Positions 36,030-51,231 are shown, counted from the stretch's first letter. The stretch: DNA of 64,000 nt from Lamellibrachia columna (GCA_963662155.1 OY759266.1:90001-154000), one strand, 5' to 3'. The notes: generated by a model from the letters alone, not told the origin. Translations and numbers: made by a program.

Positions 36030-39000
36030 GTAAAATGACAAATAATACACATTTACTCTACCCACATTGTGTTACCCGTAGCGGAGGATTTGAATCGCAG
36101 ATTCATTTGCCAAGTGACTGTTGTCAAATAATTAGTTCTAACTGCTCAATGGAATGTCTAATATATTTTATCTTCGCAATAATAAGTTAGGGATATTAAG
36201 CTAATGAATATTCGCTCCTTGGTCTTGGTAAAACTATGTTGTCTTTTAAAATGTCATATTGTTGAACCATAATACCTGTACTATTATACTGTCTATTGTA
36301 ATAAATATTTTACTAATCAAAGTTCGCTCTTCAATATTCTATGATTTCATAAGGTCATAAAGTTCACCGGCCACGCGTCTGCGCAATCGGCGGTTTCCTG
36401 TCGACGATTTCCGGTGTGCTCTTCGCTTTGCCGTATTTCTTGTTCGGCCCGGGTCCACACGCACACCACACCGGGAGTGTTCCCGCTAACGTCACCGACT
36501 CGGCGTGGGTCGCTACGCTTTGTTCGCCCGACTCTGGACATATTGTGGATTCATGCTTGGACTATTCGACAAACCCCACTCGATCCGGAGAAGACATGGC
36601 TACGGAGAGCTTGGTCGCATTTGCGGTGTTGTTCCTTTCGCAGAATCTATTGGGGGCGGGTTTCTCTCCCTTCCTCACCGTCGCCATCACGTATCTCGAT
36701 GACAACGCTGATCCCGCGCAGTCGGCAGTCGGCGTCTGTGAGTGGCTTATTGTATTACATTGCATTGTATTGTATTATATTGAATAGCCTTACTGGTTCA
36801 ACAACTTACCTTTCGAAGTGGGTCCTCATGACTTGATAACGATCGTGTAGTCCGACCATTCCATATTAAACTAAAAACATTCCTATATAGAAGTAATGCA
36901 ATGTGGCCTTGCAGCCCTTACGCCTTCTGTTTCTAACACATCAGTAACATTCATGTTAGCAGATTTGTACTGTTTGAACCAAAGCAGAAGTAAGTAAGTA
37001 AGTGAGTAATTTAGTAGATCCAAACTGTACACGCATTAAATAATAATAATTTACCAAGATTTAACAAGATTGCCATCCCAAACAACAAGTTCCAGATGGC
37101 AAAGTGGACAAGGAAGCCATTGGCTTATCGAGAGTCCAACAATTTTCTTATCTATGTGTAGCCCACCCTTATCAAATATCTGTCAATTCTATTTTTAAAC
37201 ATATTCACACTACTAGCATTAACACAATCATTTGGCAGTTTGTTCCATTCATTTATCACCCTATATCAGTATATAATTGTACGTAATAAAATATTATTAT
37301 ATACAGAGAGGATCATTTAGACTCCCACAAAGACTTATTAAAAGTCGCTACCGTAGGGGCCAGAAGAAACATGTGCTGCCGTTTGCCCCTCTACAATCGC
37401 CCGTACTTCGTTTCAGCTGTCTTCCTCAGCGTCATATCCCTCGGCCCGATGATGGGCTTCCTCCTTGGAGCCCTCACAACCAGCACATATGTCGACCTCT
37501 CGAGTAAGTTCATGGGTCCCCCGTTAGGCCTTGCGTCGAAGACAACTGTTAAAGGGAGGCTTAGCCACAAACTGACACCTTCTAGAAGGCATACGTTCTG
37601 TATATGTATTGAGCTGTCTCAGTTTGACCACTTGCCCCTAACCAAATGTCACGTTTGGGAAAATTGCCTCAGTCGTATATTAAATATACAAACTTTGAAT
37701 GTCATAATCCACAAGTAAGTCTCATAAGCACCAGTGTCGAGTCAATATGCAACATAATTGGGAAGGAAAACTGACTGAAAGGAAACAGTTTGGGAAATAT
37801 AGGGCATTCGTAATTAAACGAATGTTTTATTAATTTTAATCTCACATTTCAAACCCGCATGTACCAAAAAAGATATCAACAGTTTAGCCGGCTGAGTTAA
37901 TTAATGCGGGTGTTTCTTTCACTACACAGAGCCTGACATCACTCCTGATGATCGTCAATGGTTAGGTGCCTGGTGGCTCGGCTCTCTTGTCCTCGCTGTC
38001 GTCATCTTCTTCAGCAGTCTTCCGTTGATGCTCTTCCCGCGCAACTTGCAGACGGACGTCGATGTTGCCCGTCATCGTCGCAGTCGCCACGTGTCGCTAC
38101 GGTCGGAAGGTGACGCCACATTACTAACCAGTCAACTATCGATTTCTTTTATAATATTATATCCTGACTGAAGCACACGTCGTAAACAGTTGTTTGCGTG
38201 TGTGAATGCGTACGCGGGATGATTTTAAACACTAACGCATAAAAACTCAACGTGGCACATGTCAAGTGTCTCCGCCGTAAGTTCTTTCGAATTAATGTCG
38301 CACAATGGTCGGTATACTACACTCTAATCATCTTCGAGTTCTGCGACTTTTTAAAGTTTTATTGGTATGGGTTTATTGAGAAATAAATAGTTATTTTTAA
38401 ATAGTTATTTTTAGAAAAAAAACACGTTCGTGCACAATCTAACCGCAAAACTGTACAGAATAGCTTTATATCCGTGAAAAAATGCAAACTACAAATGGGA
38501 AGTATACTGCGCTCTAATAATCTTCGAGTTATGTGGCCTACAAATGGGAGGTATACTGCGCTCTAATAATCTTCGAGTTATGTGGCCTACAAATGGGAAG
38601 TATACTGCGCTCTAATAATCTTCGAGTTATGTGGCCTACAAATGGGAAGTATACTGCGCTCTAATAATCTTCGAGTTATGTGGCCTACAAATGGGAAGTA
38701 TACTGCGCTCTAATAATCTTCGAGTTATGTGGCCTACAAATGGGAAGTATACTGCGCTCTAATAATCTTCGAGTTATGTGGCCTATAAATGGGAAGTATA
38801 CTGCGCTCTAATAATCTTCGAGTTATGTGGCCTACAAATGGGAGGTATACTGCGCTCTAATAATCTTCGAGTTATGTGGCCTACAAATGGGAGGTATATT
38901 ACTGAATGATACAATATGGTAGAAGTTAAAGAGACAACGAGAGAAATCATCTGCAGGCAGAGTTGTCTCTTCAGGGTCCGACCTGGATGCTGCGCTCCAC

Positions 39001-42000
39001 ACTCGAGCTGGCAAAATGAGACCTATGCTTCAACGCCGCCTGTCGGAATTCAGCATGACCAGCGTAAAAGGTAAGTATCCGACTAGTTTCCAAGTCACTA
39101 AGGCTGTAAAATGTATTCACAATATACTATTGAACATATCTAATAATCTTACTTCGGTACCATCTTACGCACACTAACACACGCACACACACACGCACGC
39201 ACGGACGCACACAAACCAATGGTATTCCGATTTAACAGCGATCTGGCTGTTTCACAGAGGTGCCACGAAAGGGTGGCAGTTTGCTGTTGAACGTCGTCTT
39301 CGTGTGCCAGACCGTCACTCTGTGCTGCTTCCAATACTGCATGGCCGGACTGCTGCCTTTCCTGCCCAAGTACCTCGAAATACAGTTTCATGTCGATACG
39401 TTCATAGCCAATATCATTACCTGTAAGTAGTGAATTACATCGGGGGGGGGGGTTACATAGAGATGCCTCATGGGGAGGGGGTTACTTAGAGGTGCCTCAA
39501 ACACGACAAGAGGCCACTAGTACACACAAACCAGTAACAAAATGTCCGGAAAACATTTCTGAAGCTGCCTATGAATGCGTGTGTTTAAATGCAAGGAGCA
39601 TAGTAAATAAGAAAACCGAATTAAGCGTTATGGTAGAAGATATTGGCACATGAAACAACAAATGTCTCATCATATTGGTTGGGGGAAGCAAATCAAAGTA
39701 CTGGGCTTAGAATCAATATTTCCCATACTGCCGTGAGCTACGCTATACGTGAGCTACGCTATTCGTGAGCTAAGCTATACGTGAGCTACGCTATACGTGA
39801 GCTACGCTATACGTGAGCTACGCTATCCGTGAGCTACGCTATACGTGAGCTACGCTATACGTGAGCTACGCTATACGTGAGCTACGCTATACGTGAGCTA
39901 CGCTATCCGTGAGCTACGCTATACGTGAGCTACGCTATACGTGAGCTACGCTATACGTGAGCTACGCTATACGTGAGCTACGCCATACGTGAGCTACGCC
40001 ATACGTGAACTACGCCATACGTGAGCTACGCCATACGTGAGCTACGCTATACGTGAGCTACGCTATCCGTGAGCTACGCTATACGTGAGCTACGCTATAC
40101 GTGAGCTACGCTATACGTGAGCTACGCTATACGTGAGCTACGCTATACGTGAGCTACGCTATACGTGAGGTATTATTACTGTAGATGCGGTAAAATCGTT
40201 CCAAATCAACGTAGTACGTCGTCGTGAAAACATCCTAAATACGAGCTTACGTCTAATGTAATAATTTAAAATAATTGTGATGTGTCTGGTTTTGCGTCCT
40301 TTAAATTTCTAAATCTTTAATTTTGCTCATCGCCACATCATTGTCACCGACCTTACTTAATAACACACTTACGTTATGACAACAAATGTCAGCATCACTT
40401 GAGTTGTTTTTAGTTTCATACAGCCTGCATTTGTAATGGTATTTTAAAAAGGTGCTTTCTTATACATCGCTGTATCCAGTGCGTAGGACTCTTCAGGGCG
40501 CGTTACACTTCAACCCCCCCCCCCCCGGCAGACCTGTTCCTTTACACTTCACCCTCGGCAGACCTGTTCCTTTATATTTCACCCCGGCATACCTGTTCCT
40601 TTACACTTCACCCCTGGCAGACCTGTTCCTTTACACTTCATCCACTGGCAGACCTGTTCCTTTACACTTCACCCCCTGGCAGACCTGTTCCTTTACACTT
40701 CACCCCCTGGCAGACCTGTTCCTTTACACTTCATCCACAGGCAGACCTGTTCCTTTACACTTCACCCCTGGCAGACCTGTTCATTCCATCACCAACTCGA
40801 CTTCTCTGGGAAGCATTGAACCTCGCTGCAATTACTACGCGAAGACCATTCGTTCACATATCCACCACTGTCTATTTCTGGGTATCATTTATACGGCTGA
40901 GTGAACTGGAGAAACGTGGAGTGAACAAAATGTACGAAGCTTCGAAACGGCAGCGAGATGATTCAACTACGGGTTATCTCGAGTAATGTTCTAACCAGGA
41001 CGTCTATGAATATGATTCAACTACGGGTTATCTCGAGTAATGTTCTAACCAGGACGTCTATGAATATGAAATGACTATACAATAACATTGAGAGTCACCA
41101 AACATTTAAAGAAACACACACTGGCACGCACACACGCGCACGCACATGTGTGCGTGCCAGTGTTGCTAGCGTTGTTTTATATGACCGTTTAATACCACTT
41201 CTCGACACAAGGGAAACTGTCTTTTGCATATAGTACTTCTTTAAATTGCCAATGTTTTATGATAACACTCTCACGTCGGGATCATTTCCTTCCAGCCATA
41301 ACGATCGCTTTCGCTAATGCCGCTGGCACGTTCAGCGGAGGCCTGCTGGCGGCCGAGCGAGAACTCGGGCCCCGGGGTCTTGTCAGACTCATAGTCATCG
41401 GTCTCTTCCTGGGCAGCTGCTGCTTCATCGGCACGATGTTCCTCGGGTGTGCACAGCCATTGTTGGCAGGGACATTGCACGACGGGTAAGGACGATGTTG
41501 GCAGGAGCATTGCACGACTGGTAAGGACGATGTTGGTAGGAACACTGCACGACGGGTACAGGCGATGTTGGTAGGAACACTGCACGACGGGTACAGGCGA
41601 CGTTGGTAGGAACACTGCACGACAGGTACAGGCGATGTTGGTAGGAACACTGCACGACGGGTAAGGACGATGTTGGGAGGAACACTGCACGACGGGTACA
41701 GGCGATGTTGGTAGGAACACTGCACGACGGGTACAGGCGATGTTGGGAGGAACACTGCACGACGGGTACAGGCGATGTTGGCAGGAACACTGCACGACTG
41801 GTAAGGACGATGTTGGTAGGAACACTGCACGACGGGTACAGGCGATGTTGGTAGGGACACTGCACGACTGGTAAGGACGATGTTGGTAGGAACACTGCAC
41901 GACGGTTACAGGCGATGTTGGTAGGGACACTGCACGACGGGTACAGGCGATGTTGGGAGGACCACTGCACGACAGGTAAGGACGATGGTGGTAGGAACAC

Positions 42001-45000
42001 TGCACGACAGATAAGGACGATGTTGGGAGGAACACTGCACGACTGGTAAGGACGATGTTGGTAGGGACACTGCACAACAGGTACAGGCGATGTTGGTAGG
42101 ATCACTGCACGACGGGTAAGGACGATGTTGGGAGGAAAACTGCACGACGGGTACAGGCGATGTTGGTAGGAATACTGCACGACGGGTACAGGCGATGTTG
42201 GGAGGAACACTGCACGACGGGTACAGGCGATGTTGGTAGGGACACTGCATGACAGGTAAGGACGATATTGGTAGGAACACTGCACGACAGGTAGACAGGT
42301 AAGGACGATGTTGGGAGGAACACTGCACGACTGGTAAGGACGATGTTGGTAGGGACACTGCACGACGGGTAAGAACGATGTTGGGAGGAACACTGCACGA
42401 CGGGTACAGGTGATGTTGGGAGGAACACTGCACGACGGGTACAGGCGATGTTGGCAGGAACACTGCACGACTGGTAAGGACGATGTTGGTAGGAACACTG
42501 CACGACGGGTGTACAGGCGATGTTGGTAGGGACACTGCACGACGGGTACAGGCGATGTTGGGAGGAACACTGCACGACGGGTACAGGCGATGTTGGTAGG
42601 GACACTGCACGACGGGTACAGGCGATGTTGGGAGGAACACTGCACGACTGGTAAGGACGATGTTGGTAGGAACACTGCACGACGGGTACAGGCGATGTTG
42701 GTAGGGACACTGCACGACTGGTAAGGACGATGTTGGTAGGTTTGAAATGTTTTATCTGCTAATAAAGTCAATCAACCTACAACTCAGCATGGGACAATAT
42801 TTATTAATCCAATGTCGTTTTCGTTCCAGTGCGTGGAATGCAACTGGTGTTTGTAACGCCAACTGCGCATGTGCGCCAGACTTTGGGCCAGTTTGCGGAA
42901 GTGATAAAGTGACTTACCTTTCGGCCTGTTACGCTGGATGTCGGTCGACTTTGGAAGCAGATGGACAGGTCGGTTTGAAAGTAGAACGTCAATTCCTGTG
43001 TGATTGACCTATAAGAACTTGTTCCAAATCAGACAAAGAATACAATATGAATTACATGAATGCTGGCGGTTTCGATTACTATTGTGAACATAACAATTGT
43101 GTCGACGATGTTTGTGTGTCTTATTAGTGAGAGTAAGCATCAGTTAGTGTTGCCGTCGTCATATTAACAGCCGCTTAGACTGCGACTGACGCAACAGTAA
43201 CGACAATTTAAAGTAAGAATATAACAATAAAACGCGACGATGAGGAGGATTACGACTGAGAAATCGTATTTGTCTTATCACAATATGACTGTGAAACCGT
43301 ACTTGTCTTATCAAAATACGACTGAGAAACTTGTCGTATAACAATACGACTGAGAAACTTGTCGTATCACAATACGACTGAGAAACTTGTCATATCATAA
43401 TACGACTTGGAAACCGCACATGTCTTATCATTATACGACTGGGTAACGTAGCACAATACGACTGGGAAACCGTACTTGCCATATCACAATGCGAATGAGA
43501 AACCGTACTTGTGTCATCACAATACGAATGAGAAACCATACTTGTGTCATAACAATAGAAATGAGAAACCGTACCTCTGTCATAACAATACGAATGAGAA
43601 ACCGTACTTGTCGTGTCACAACATGACTGAGAAAACGCCGTACTTGTATCACAATACGAATGAGAAACCGTACTTGTTTTTATCACAATACGACTAGGAA
43701 ACTGTACTTGTTTGATCACAAATCGAATGAGAAACCGTGCGTGTCTTATCGCAATACGACCGAGAAACCATACTTGTTGTATCACAATATGAATGAGAAA
43801 CAGTACTTGTATCGTAATCTTGTCCTAGCAGAAGTACTCCAACTGCAGCTGTATAGGAGATGTCGTCACTTCCGGCACTGCGCAGTCCGGGTGGTGCAGT
43901 AGCGAGTGTTCGACACTAGTTCCGTACGCTGTCTTCACCTTCCTGGCGATGTTCTTTGTGTCTCTCGGAGCTTCTCCAATGATGGTCACTTTAACACGGT
44001 ACGATGATTGTGGAAACAGACACTAAGCGGTTGTTTGGTTGATGCAACTGTTGTGCTAATTGCACGCTCCCGCCTTTCTCTAAGTTTCTCTTTCATACCC
44101 ATTGTATATAAACTTAACGTCTAGCACTGTTGGATAATCCTATGTTGGGAATTCTATTCTGGCTTTTGTTTTCAAGATATTTCTTAAATACCATATTGGA
44201 AGTGATTCAGCCATGAAGTTGAATATAGATAGAACACATGTCGTCATACAGAGCATTCAATAATACATGTCGTCATATTTAGCATTCAATAATACATGTC
44301 GTCATACATAGCATTCAATAATACATGTCGTCATACATAGCATTCAATAATACATGTCGTCATACATAGCATTCAATAATACATGTCGTCATACATAGCA
44401 TTCAATAATACATGTCGTCATACATAGCATTCAATAATACATGTCGTCATACATAGCATTCAATAATACATGTCGTCATACATAGCATTCAATAATACAT
44501 GTCGTCATACATAGCATTCAATAATACATGTCGTCATACATAGCATTCAATAATACATGTCGTCATACACAGCATTCATTAATACATGTCGTCATACATA
44601 GCATTCAATAATACATGTCGTCATACATAGCATTCAATAATACATGTCGTCATACATAGCATTCAATAATACATGTCGTCATACACAGCATTCAATAATA
44701 CATGTCGTCATACATAGCATTCAATAATACATGTCGTCATACACAGCATTCAATAATACATGTCGTCATACATAGCATTCAATAATACATGTCGTCATAC
44801 ATAGCATTCAATAATACATGTCGTCATACATAGCATTCAATAATACATGTCGTCATACATAGCATTCAATAATACATGTCGTCATACATAGCATTCAATA
44901 ATACATGTCGTCATACATAGCATTCAATAATACATGTCGTCATACACAGCATTCAATAATACATGTCGTCATACATAGCATTCAATAATACATTTCGTCA

Positions 45001-48000
45001 TACATAGCATTCAATAATACATGTCGTCATACATAGCATTCAATAATACATTTCGTCATACACAGCATTCAATAATACATGTCGTCATACATAGCAGTCA
45101 ATAATACATGTCGTTATACATAGCATTCAGTAATACATGTCGTCATACATAGCATTCAATAATACATGTCGTCATACATAGCATTCAATAATACATGTCG
45201 TCATACATAGCATTCAATAATACATGTCGTCATACATAGCATTCAATAATACATGTCGTCATACATAGCATTCAATAATACATGTCGTCATACATAGCAT
45301 TCAATAATACATGTCGTCATACACAGCATTCAATAATACATGTCGTCATACATAGCATTCAATAATACATTTCGTCATACATAGCATTCAAGAATACATG
45401 TCGTCATACATAGCATTCAATAATACATGTCGTCATACACAGCATTCAATAATACATGTCGTCATACATAGCATTCAATAATACATGTCGTCATACATAG
45501 CATTCAATAATACATGTCGTCATACATAGCATTCAATAATACATGTCGTCATACATAGCATTCAATAATACATGTCGTCATACATAGCATTCAATAATAC
45601 ATGTCGTCATACACAGCATTCAATAATACATGTCGTCATACATAGCATTCAATAATATATTTCGTCATACATAGCATTCAATAATACATGTCGTTATACA
45701 CAGCATTCAATAATACATGTCGTCAGACATAGCATTCAATAATACATGTCGTCATACATAGCATTCAATAATACATGTCGTCATGCATAGCATTCAATAA
45801 TACATATCGTCATACATAGCATTCAATAATACATGTCGTCATACATAGCATTCAATAATACATGTCGTCATACACAGCATTCAATAATACATGTCGTCAT
45901 ACATAGCATTCAATAATACATTTCGTCATACATAGCATTCAATAATACATGTCGTCATACATAGCATTCAATAATACATTTCGTCATACACAGCATTCAA
46001 TAATACATGTCGTCATACATAGCAGTCAATAATACATGTCGTCATACATAGCATTCAATAATACATGTCGTTATACACAGCATTCAATAATACATGTCGT
46101 CATACATAGCATTCAATAATACATGTCGTCATACATAGCATTCAATAATACATGTCGTCATACATAGCATTCAATAATACATGTCGTCATACATAGCATT
46201 CAATAATACATGTCGTCATACATAGCATTCAATAATACATGTCGTCATACATAGCATTCAATAATACATTTCGTCATGCACAGCATTCAATAATACATGT
46301 CGTCATACATAGCAGTCAATAATACATGTCGTTATACATAGCATTCAGTAATACATGTCGTTATACACAGCATTCAATAATACATGTCGTCATACATAGC
46401 ATTCAATAATACATGTCGTCATACGCAGCATTCAATAATACATGTCGTCATACATAGCATTCAATAATACATGTCGCCATACATAGCATTCAATAATACA
46501 TGTCGTCATACATAGCATTCAATAATACATTTCGTCATACATAGCATTCAATAATACATGTCGTCATACACAGCATTCAATAATACATGTCGTCATACAT
46601 AGCATTCAATAATACATGTCGTCATACATAGCATTCAATAATACATGTCGTCATACATAGCATTCAATAATACATGTCGTCATACAGAGCATTCAATAAT
46701 ACATGTCGTCATACACAGCATTCAATAATACATGTCGTCATACATAGCATTCAATAATACATGTCGTCATACATAGCATTCAATAATACATGTCGTCATA
46801 CATAGCATTCAATAATACATGTCGTCATACAGAGCATTCAATAATACATGTCGTCATACACAGCATTCAATAATACATGTCGTCATACATAGCATTCAAT
46901 AATACATGTCGTCATACATAGCATTCAATAATGGCTTCTTCTATTTCAGATGCGTAGACCAAGAAAAGAAATCGCTCAGCCTCGGAATCGCCAACGTCCT
47001 GACGAGCCTATTGTGTAAGCAAATTGCACAATCGTTTGTCATATTCTGTGGTCTGACTTAAAATTAGCGTCACTCAATTGATATATTCAAATTAGTTACT
47101 TTAATGACTTGCCAGATAAAGAATGAAAATGTAAAACACGTAGACGTCGTTATATAAATACGAAAACCAAAAAGGCATAGGGCCAACTACTATACTGATC
47201 CCATCGCACAACCATCACATTGACCAGGCTTAGATATCTACGCACAGGCGCACTGTGTGTGGACGAATTATCGCAGCGATGGTCGGCTCGCGGTCATGTC
47301 TACCCGTTAGAGGAATATCAGTGATCGGCCACAGGTTATGTCATCCCGTTAGAGTCAGACAAGGATCGGTGATCGGCCCCGGATCAGACAGAAACACAGA
47401 AACACAGAAACAACATTGGTAGGCTTACGGTCATGTTAGACTCAAAGAAATATCAACCCAACCCTAACCCTAATCTTTCTCCAAAACCTCTAATATGGAT
47501 TTGTTGCGGTTTGTTCGCAGCGTCCATCCCGGGACCCATGCTCTACGGCAGGTTAATAGACGAAACGTGTCTGGCTAGAGAGACGCCATGTGCTGGAGAC
47601 GACGCTGCTGGGACCTGTCTCGTCTACGACAACGCTGCCTTCAGGTCTGTGACTCTCCTATTTCCAGCTAGTTGTGAGTAGCGGATTAGCGGCTAGTAAT
47701 AAGTACTGACTGAACCATCAACGCTTCCCTAATAAACAAGAATGGACGAGACCTGGGGCTAACGACCTCAGAAAGAAAGGTTTTTTAGCGCCGGGGTTGA
47801 CAGGTGCAGGGATCTAAGACCAGTTGTAGTTAGGACCAGGGGTTAGACAGCACCGGGGAGAAGCTAGGATCGGGGGTAGTTAGGACCAGGGGTTAGACAG
47901 CACCGGGGAGAAGCTAGGATCGGGGGTAGTTACGACCAGGAGTTAGACAGCACCGGGGAGAAGCTAGGATCGGGGTTAGTTAGGACCAGGAGTTAGACAG

Positions 48001-51000
48001 CACCGGGGAGAAGCTAGGATCGGGGGTAGTTACGACGAGGAGTTAGACAGCACCGGGGAGAAGCTAGGATCGGGGGTAGTTAGGACCAGGGGTTAGACAG
48101 CACCAGGGAGAAGCTAGGATCGGGGGTAGTTAGGACCAGATGTTAGACAGCACCAGGGAGAAGTTAGGATCGGGGTTAGTTAGGACCAGGGGTTAGACAG
48201 CACCGGGGAGAAGCTAGGATCGGGGGTAGTTAGGACCAGATGCTAGACAGCACCAGGGAGAAGCTAGGATCGGGGTTAGTTAGGACCAGGGGTTAGACAG
48301 CACCAGGAAGAAGCTAGGATCGGGGTTAGTTAGGACCAGATGTTAGACAGCACCAGGGAGAAGCTAGGATCGGGGTTAGTTAGGACCAGGGGTTAGACAG
48401 CACCGGGGAGAAGCTAGGATCGGGGGTAGTTAGGACCAGGGGTTAGACAGCATCAGGGAGAAGCTAGGATCGGGGGTAGTTAGGACCAGGGGTTAGACAG
48501 CACCAGGGAGAAGCTATGATCGGGGTTAGTTAGGACCAGGTGTTAGACAGCACCGGGGAGAAGCTAGGATCGGGGGTAGTTAGGACCAGGGGTTAGACAG
48601 CACCGGGGAGAAGCTAGGATCGGGGGTAGTTAGGATCAGGGTTTAGACAGCACCAGGGAGAAGCTAGGATCGGGGTTAGTTAGGACCAGGGGTTAGACAG
48701 CACCGGGGAGAAGTTAGGATCGGGGTTAATTAGGACCAGGGGTTAGACAGCACCGGGGAGAAGCTAGGATCGGGGTTAGTTAGGACCAGGGGTTAGACAG
48801 CACCCGGGAGAAGCTAGGATCGGGGGTAGTTAGGACCAGGTGTTAGACAGCACCGGGGAGAAGCTAGGATCGGGGGTAGTTAGGACCAGGGGTTAGACAG
48901 CACCGGGGAGAAGCTAGGATCGGGGGTAGTTAGGATCAGGGGTTAGACAGCACCAGGGAGAAGCTAGGATCGGGGTTAGTTAGGACCAGGGGTTAGACAG
49001 CACCGGGGAGAAGTTAGGATCGGGGTTAATTAGGACCAGGGGTTAGACAGCGCCGGGGAGAAGTTAGGATCGGGGGTAGTTAGGACCAGGGGTTAGACAG
49101 CACCCGGGAGAAGCTAGGATCGGGGTTAGTTAGGACCAGGGGTTAGACAGCACCGGGGAGAAGCTAGGATCGGGGGTAGTTAGCACCAGGTGTTAGACAG
49201 CACCAGGGAGAAGCTAGGATCGGGGTTAGTTAGGACCAGGGGTTAGACAGCACCAGGGAGAAGCTAGGATCGGGGTTAGTTAGGACCAGGGGTTAGACAG
49301 CACCAGGGAGAAGCTAGGATCGGGGTTAGTTAGGACCAGGGGTTAGACAGCACCAGGGAGAAGCTAGGATCGGGGTTAGTTAGGACCAGGGGTTAGACAG
49401 CACCAGGGAGAAGCTAGGATCGGGGTTAGTTAGGACCAGGGGTTAGACAGCACCGGCGAGAAGCTAGGATCGGGGGTAGTTAGGACCAGGTGTTAGAGAG
49501 CACCAGGGAGAAGCTAGGATCGGGGGTAGTTAGGACCAGGGGTTAGACAGCACCGGGGAGAAGCTAGGATCGGGGGTAGTTAGGATCAGGGGTTAGACAG
49601 CACCCGGGAGAAGCTAGGATCGGGGTTAGTTAGGACCAGGGGTTAGACAGCACCGGGGAGAAGCTAGGATCGGGGGTAGTTAGCACCAGGTGTTAGACAG
49701 CACCAGGGAGAAGCTAGGATCGGGGTTAGTTAGGACCAGGGGTTAGACAGCACCAGGGAGAAGCTAGGATCGGGGTTAGTTAGGACCAGGGGTTAGACAG
49801 CACCAGGGAGAAGCTAGGATCGGGGTTAGTTAGGACCAGGGGTTAGACAGCACCAGGGAGAAGCTAGGATCGGGGTTAGTTAGGACCAGGGGTTAGACAG
49901 CACCAGGGAGAAGCTAGGATCGGGGTTAGTTAGGACCAGGGGTTAGACAGCACCGGCGAGAAGCTAGGATCGGGGGTAGTTAGGACCAGGTGTCAGAGAG
50001 CACCAGGGAGAAGCTAGGATCGGGGTTAGTTAGGACCAGGGGTTATACAGCACCAGGGAGAAGCTAGGATCGGGGGTAGCTAGGATCAGGGGTTAGATAG
50101 CACCAGGGAAAAGCTAGGATCGCGGGTAGTTAGGACCAGGGGTTAGACAACACGAGGGATAAGCTAGGATCGGGGGTAACTAGAATCAGGGGTTAGACAG
50201 CACCGGGGAGAAGCTAGGATCGGGGGTAGTTAGCACCAGGTGTTAGACAGCACCAGGGAGAAGCTAGGATCGGGGTTAGTTAGGACCAGGGGTTAGACAG
50301 CACCAGGGAGAAGCTATGATCGGGGTTAGTTAGGACCAGGGGTTAGTCAGCACCAGGGAGAAGCTAGGATCGGGGTTAGTTAGGACCAGGGGTTAGACAG
50401 CACCAGGGAGAAGCTAGGATCGGGGTTAGTTAGGACCAGGGGTTAGACAGCACCGGGGAGAAGCTAGGATCGGGGGTAGTTAGGACCAGGTGTTAGGCAG
50501 CACCAGGGAGAAGCTAGGATCGGGGTTTGTTAGGACCAGGGGTTAGACAGCACCAGAGAGAAGCTAGGATCGGGGGTAGCTAGGATCAGGGGTTAGACAG
50601 CACCAGGGAAAAGCTAGGATCGCGGGTAGTTAGGACCAGGGGTTAGACAACACGAGGGATAAGCTAGGATCGGTGGTAACTAGAATCAGGGGTTAGACAG
50701 CACCAGCGAGAAGCTAGGATCGCGGGTAGTTAGGACCAGGGGTTAGAGAGCACCAAGGAGAAGCTAGGATCGCGGGTAGTTTGGACCAGGGGTTAGACAG
50801 CACCACGGAGAAGCTAGGATCGGGGGTAGTTAGGACCAGGGGTTAGTGAGCACCACGGAGAAGCTAGGATCGCGGGTAGTTAGGACCAGGGGTTAGACAG
50901 CACCGGGGAGAAGCTAGAATCGCGGTTAGTTAGGACCAGGGGTTAGACAGCACCAGGGAGAAGCTAGGATCGGGGGTAGTTAGGACCGGGGGTTAGACAG

Positions 51001-51178
51001 CACCACGGAGAAGCAAGGATCGGGGGTATTTAGGACCAGGGGTTAGACAGCACCAGGGAGCAGCTATCATCAAACTCACGACAATGAATATTGCCAGGTG
51101 CTACACGTGTTGAGCATTTTGATTCAGCATTACCATTTATGATATACCCTACTTTTTATATTACTGACTAAATATGTT

Positions 51179-51231
<53 letters not shown>

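Noticed and set aside
41271..42771. 448-codon - strand frame with a cysteine/proline-rich repeat
   Set aside because: It is the antisense of the intron 7 array of the SLCO gene; three 35-bp units make 105 bases, so the frame stays open by arithmetic.
47455..47475. Telomere-like CCCTAACCCTAA
   Set aside because: Only two units, next to a splice acceptor's pyrimidine-rich region; chance is the simplest explanation.
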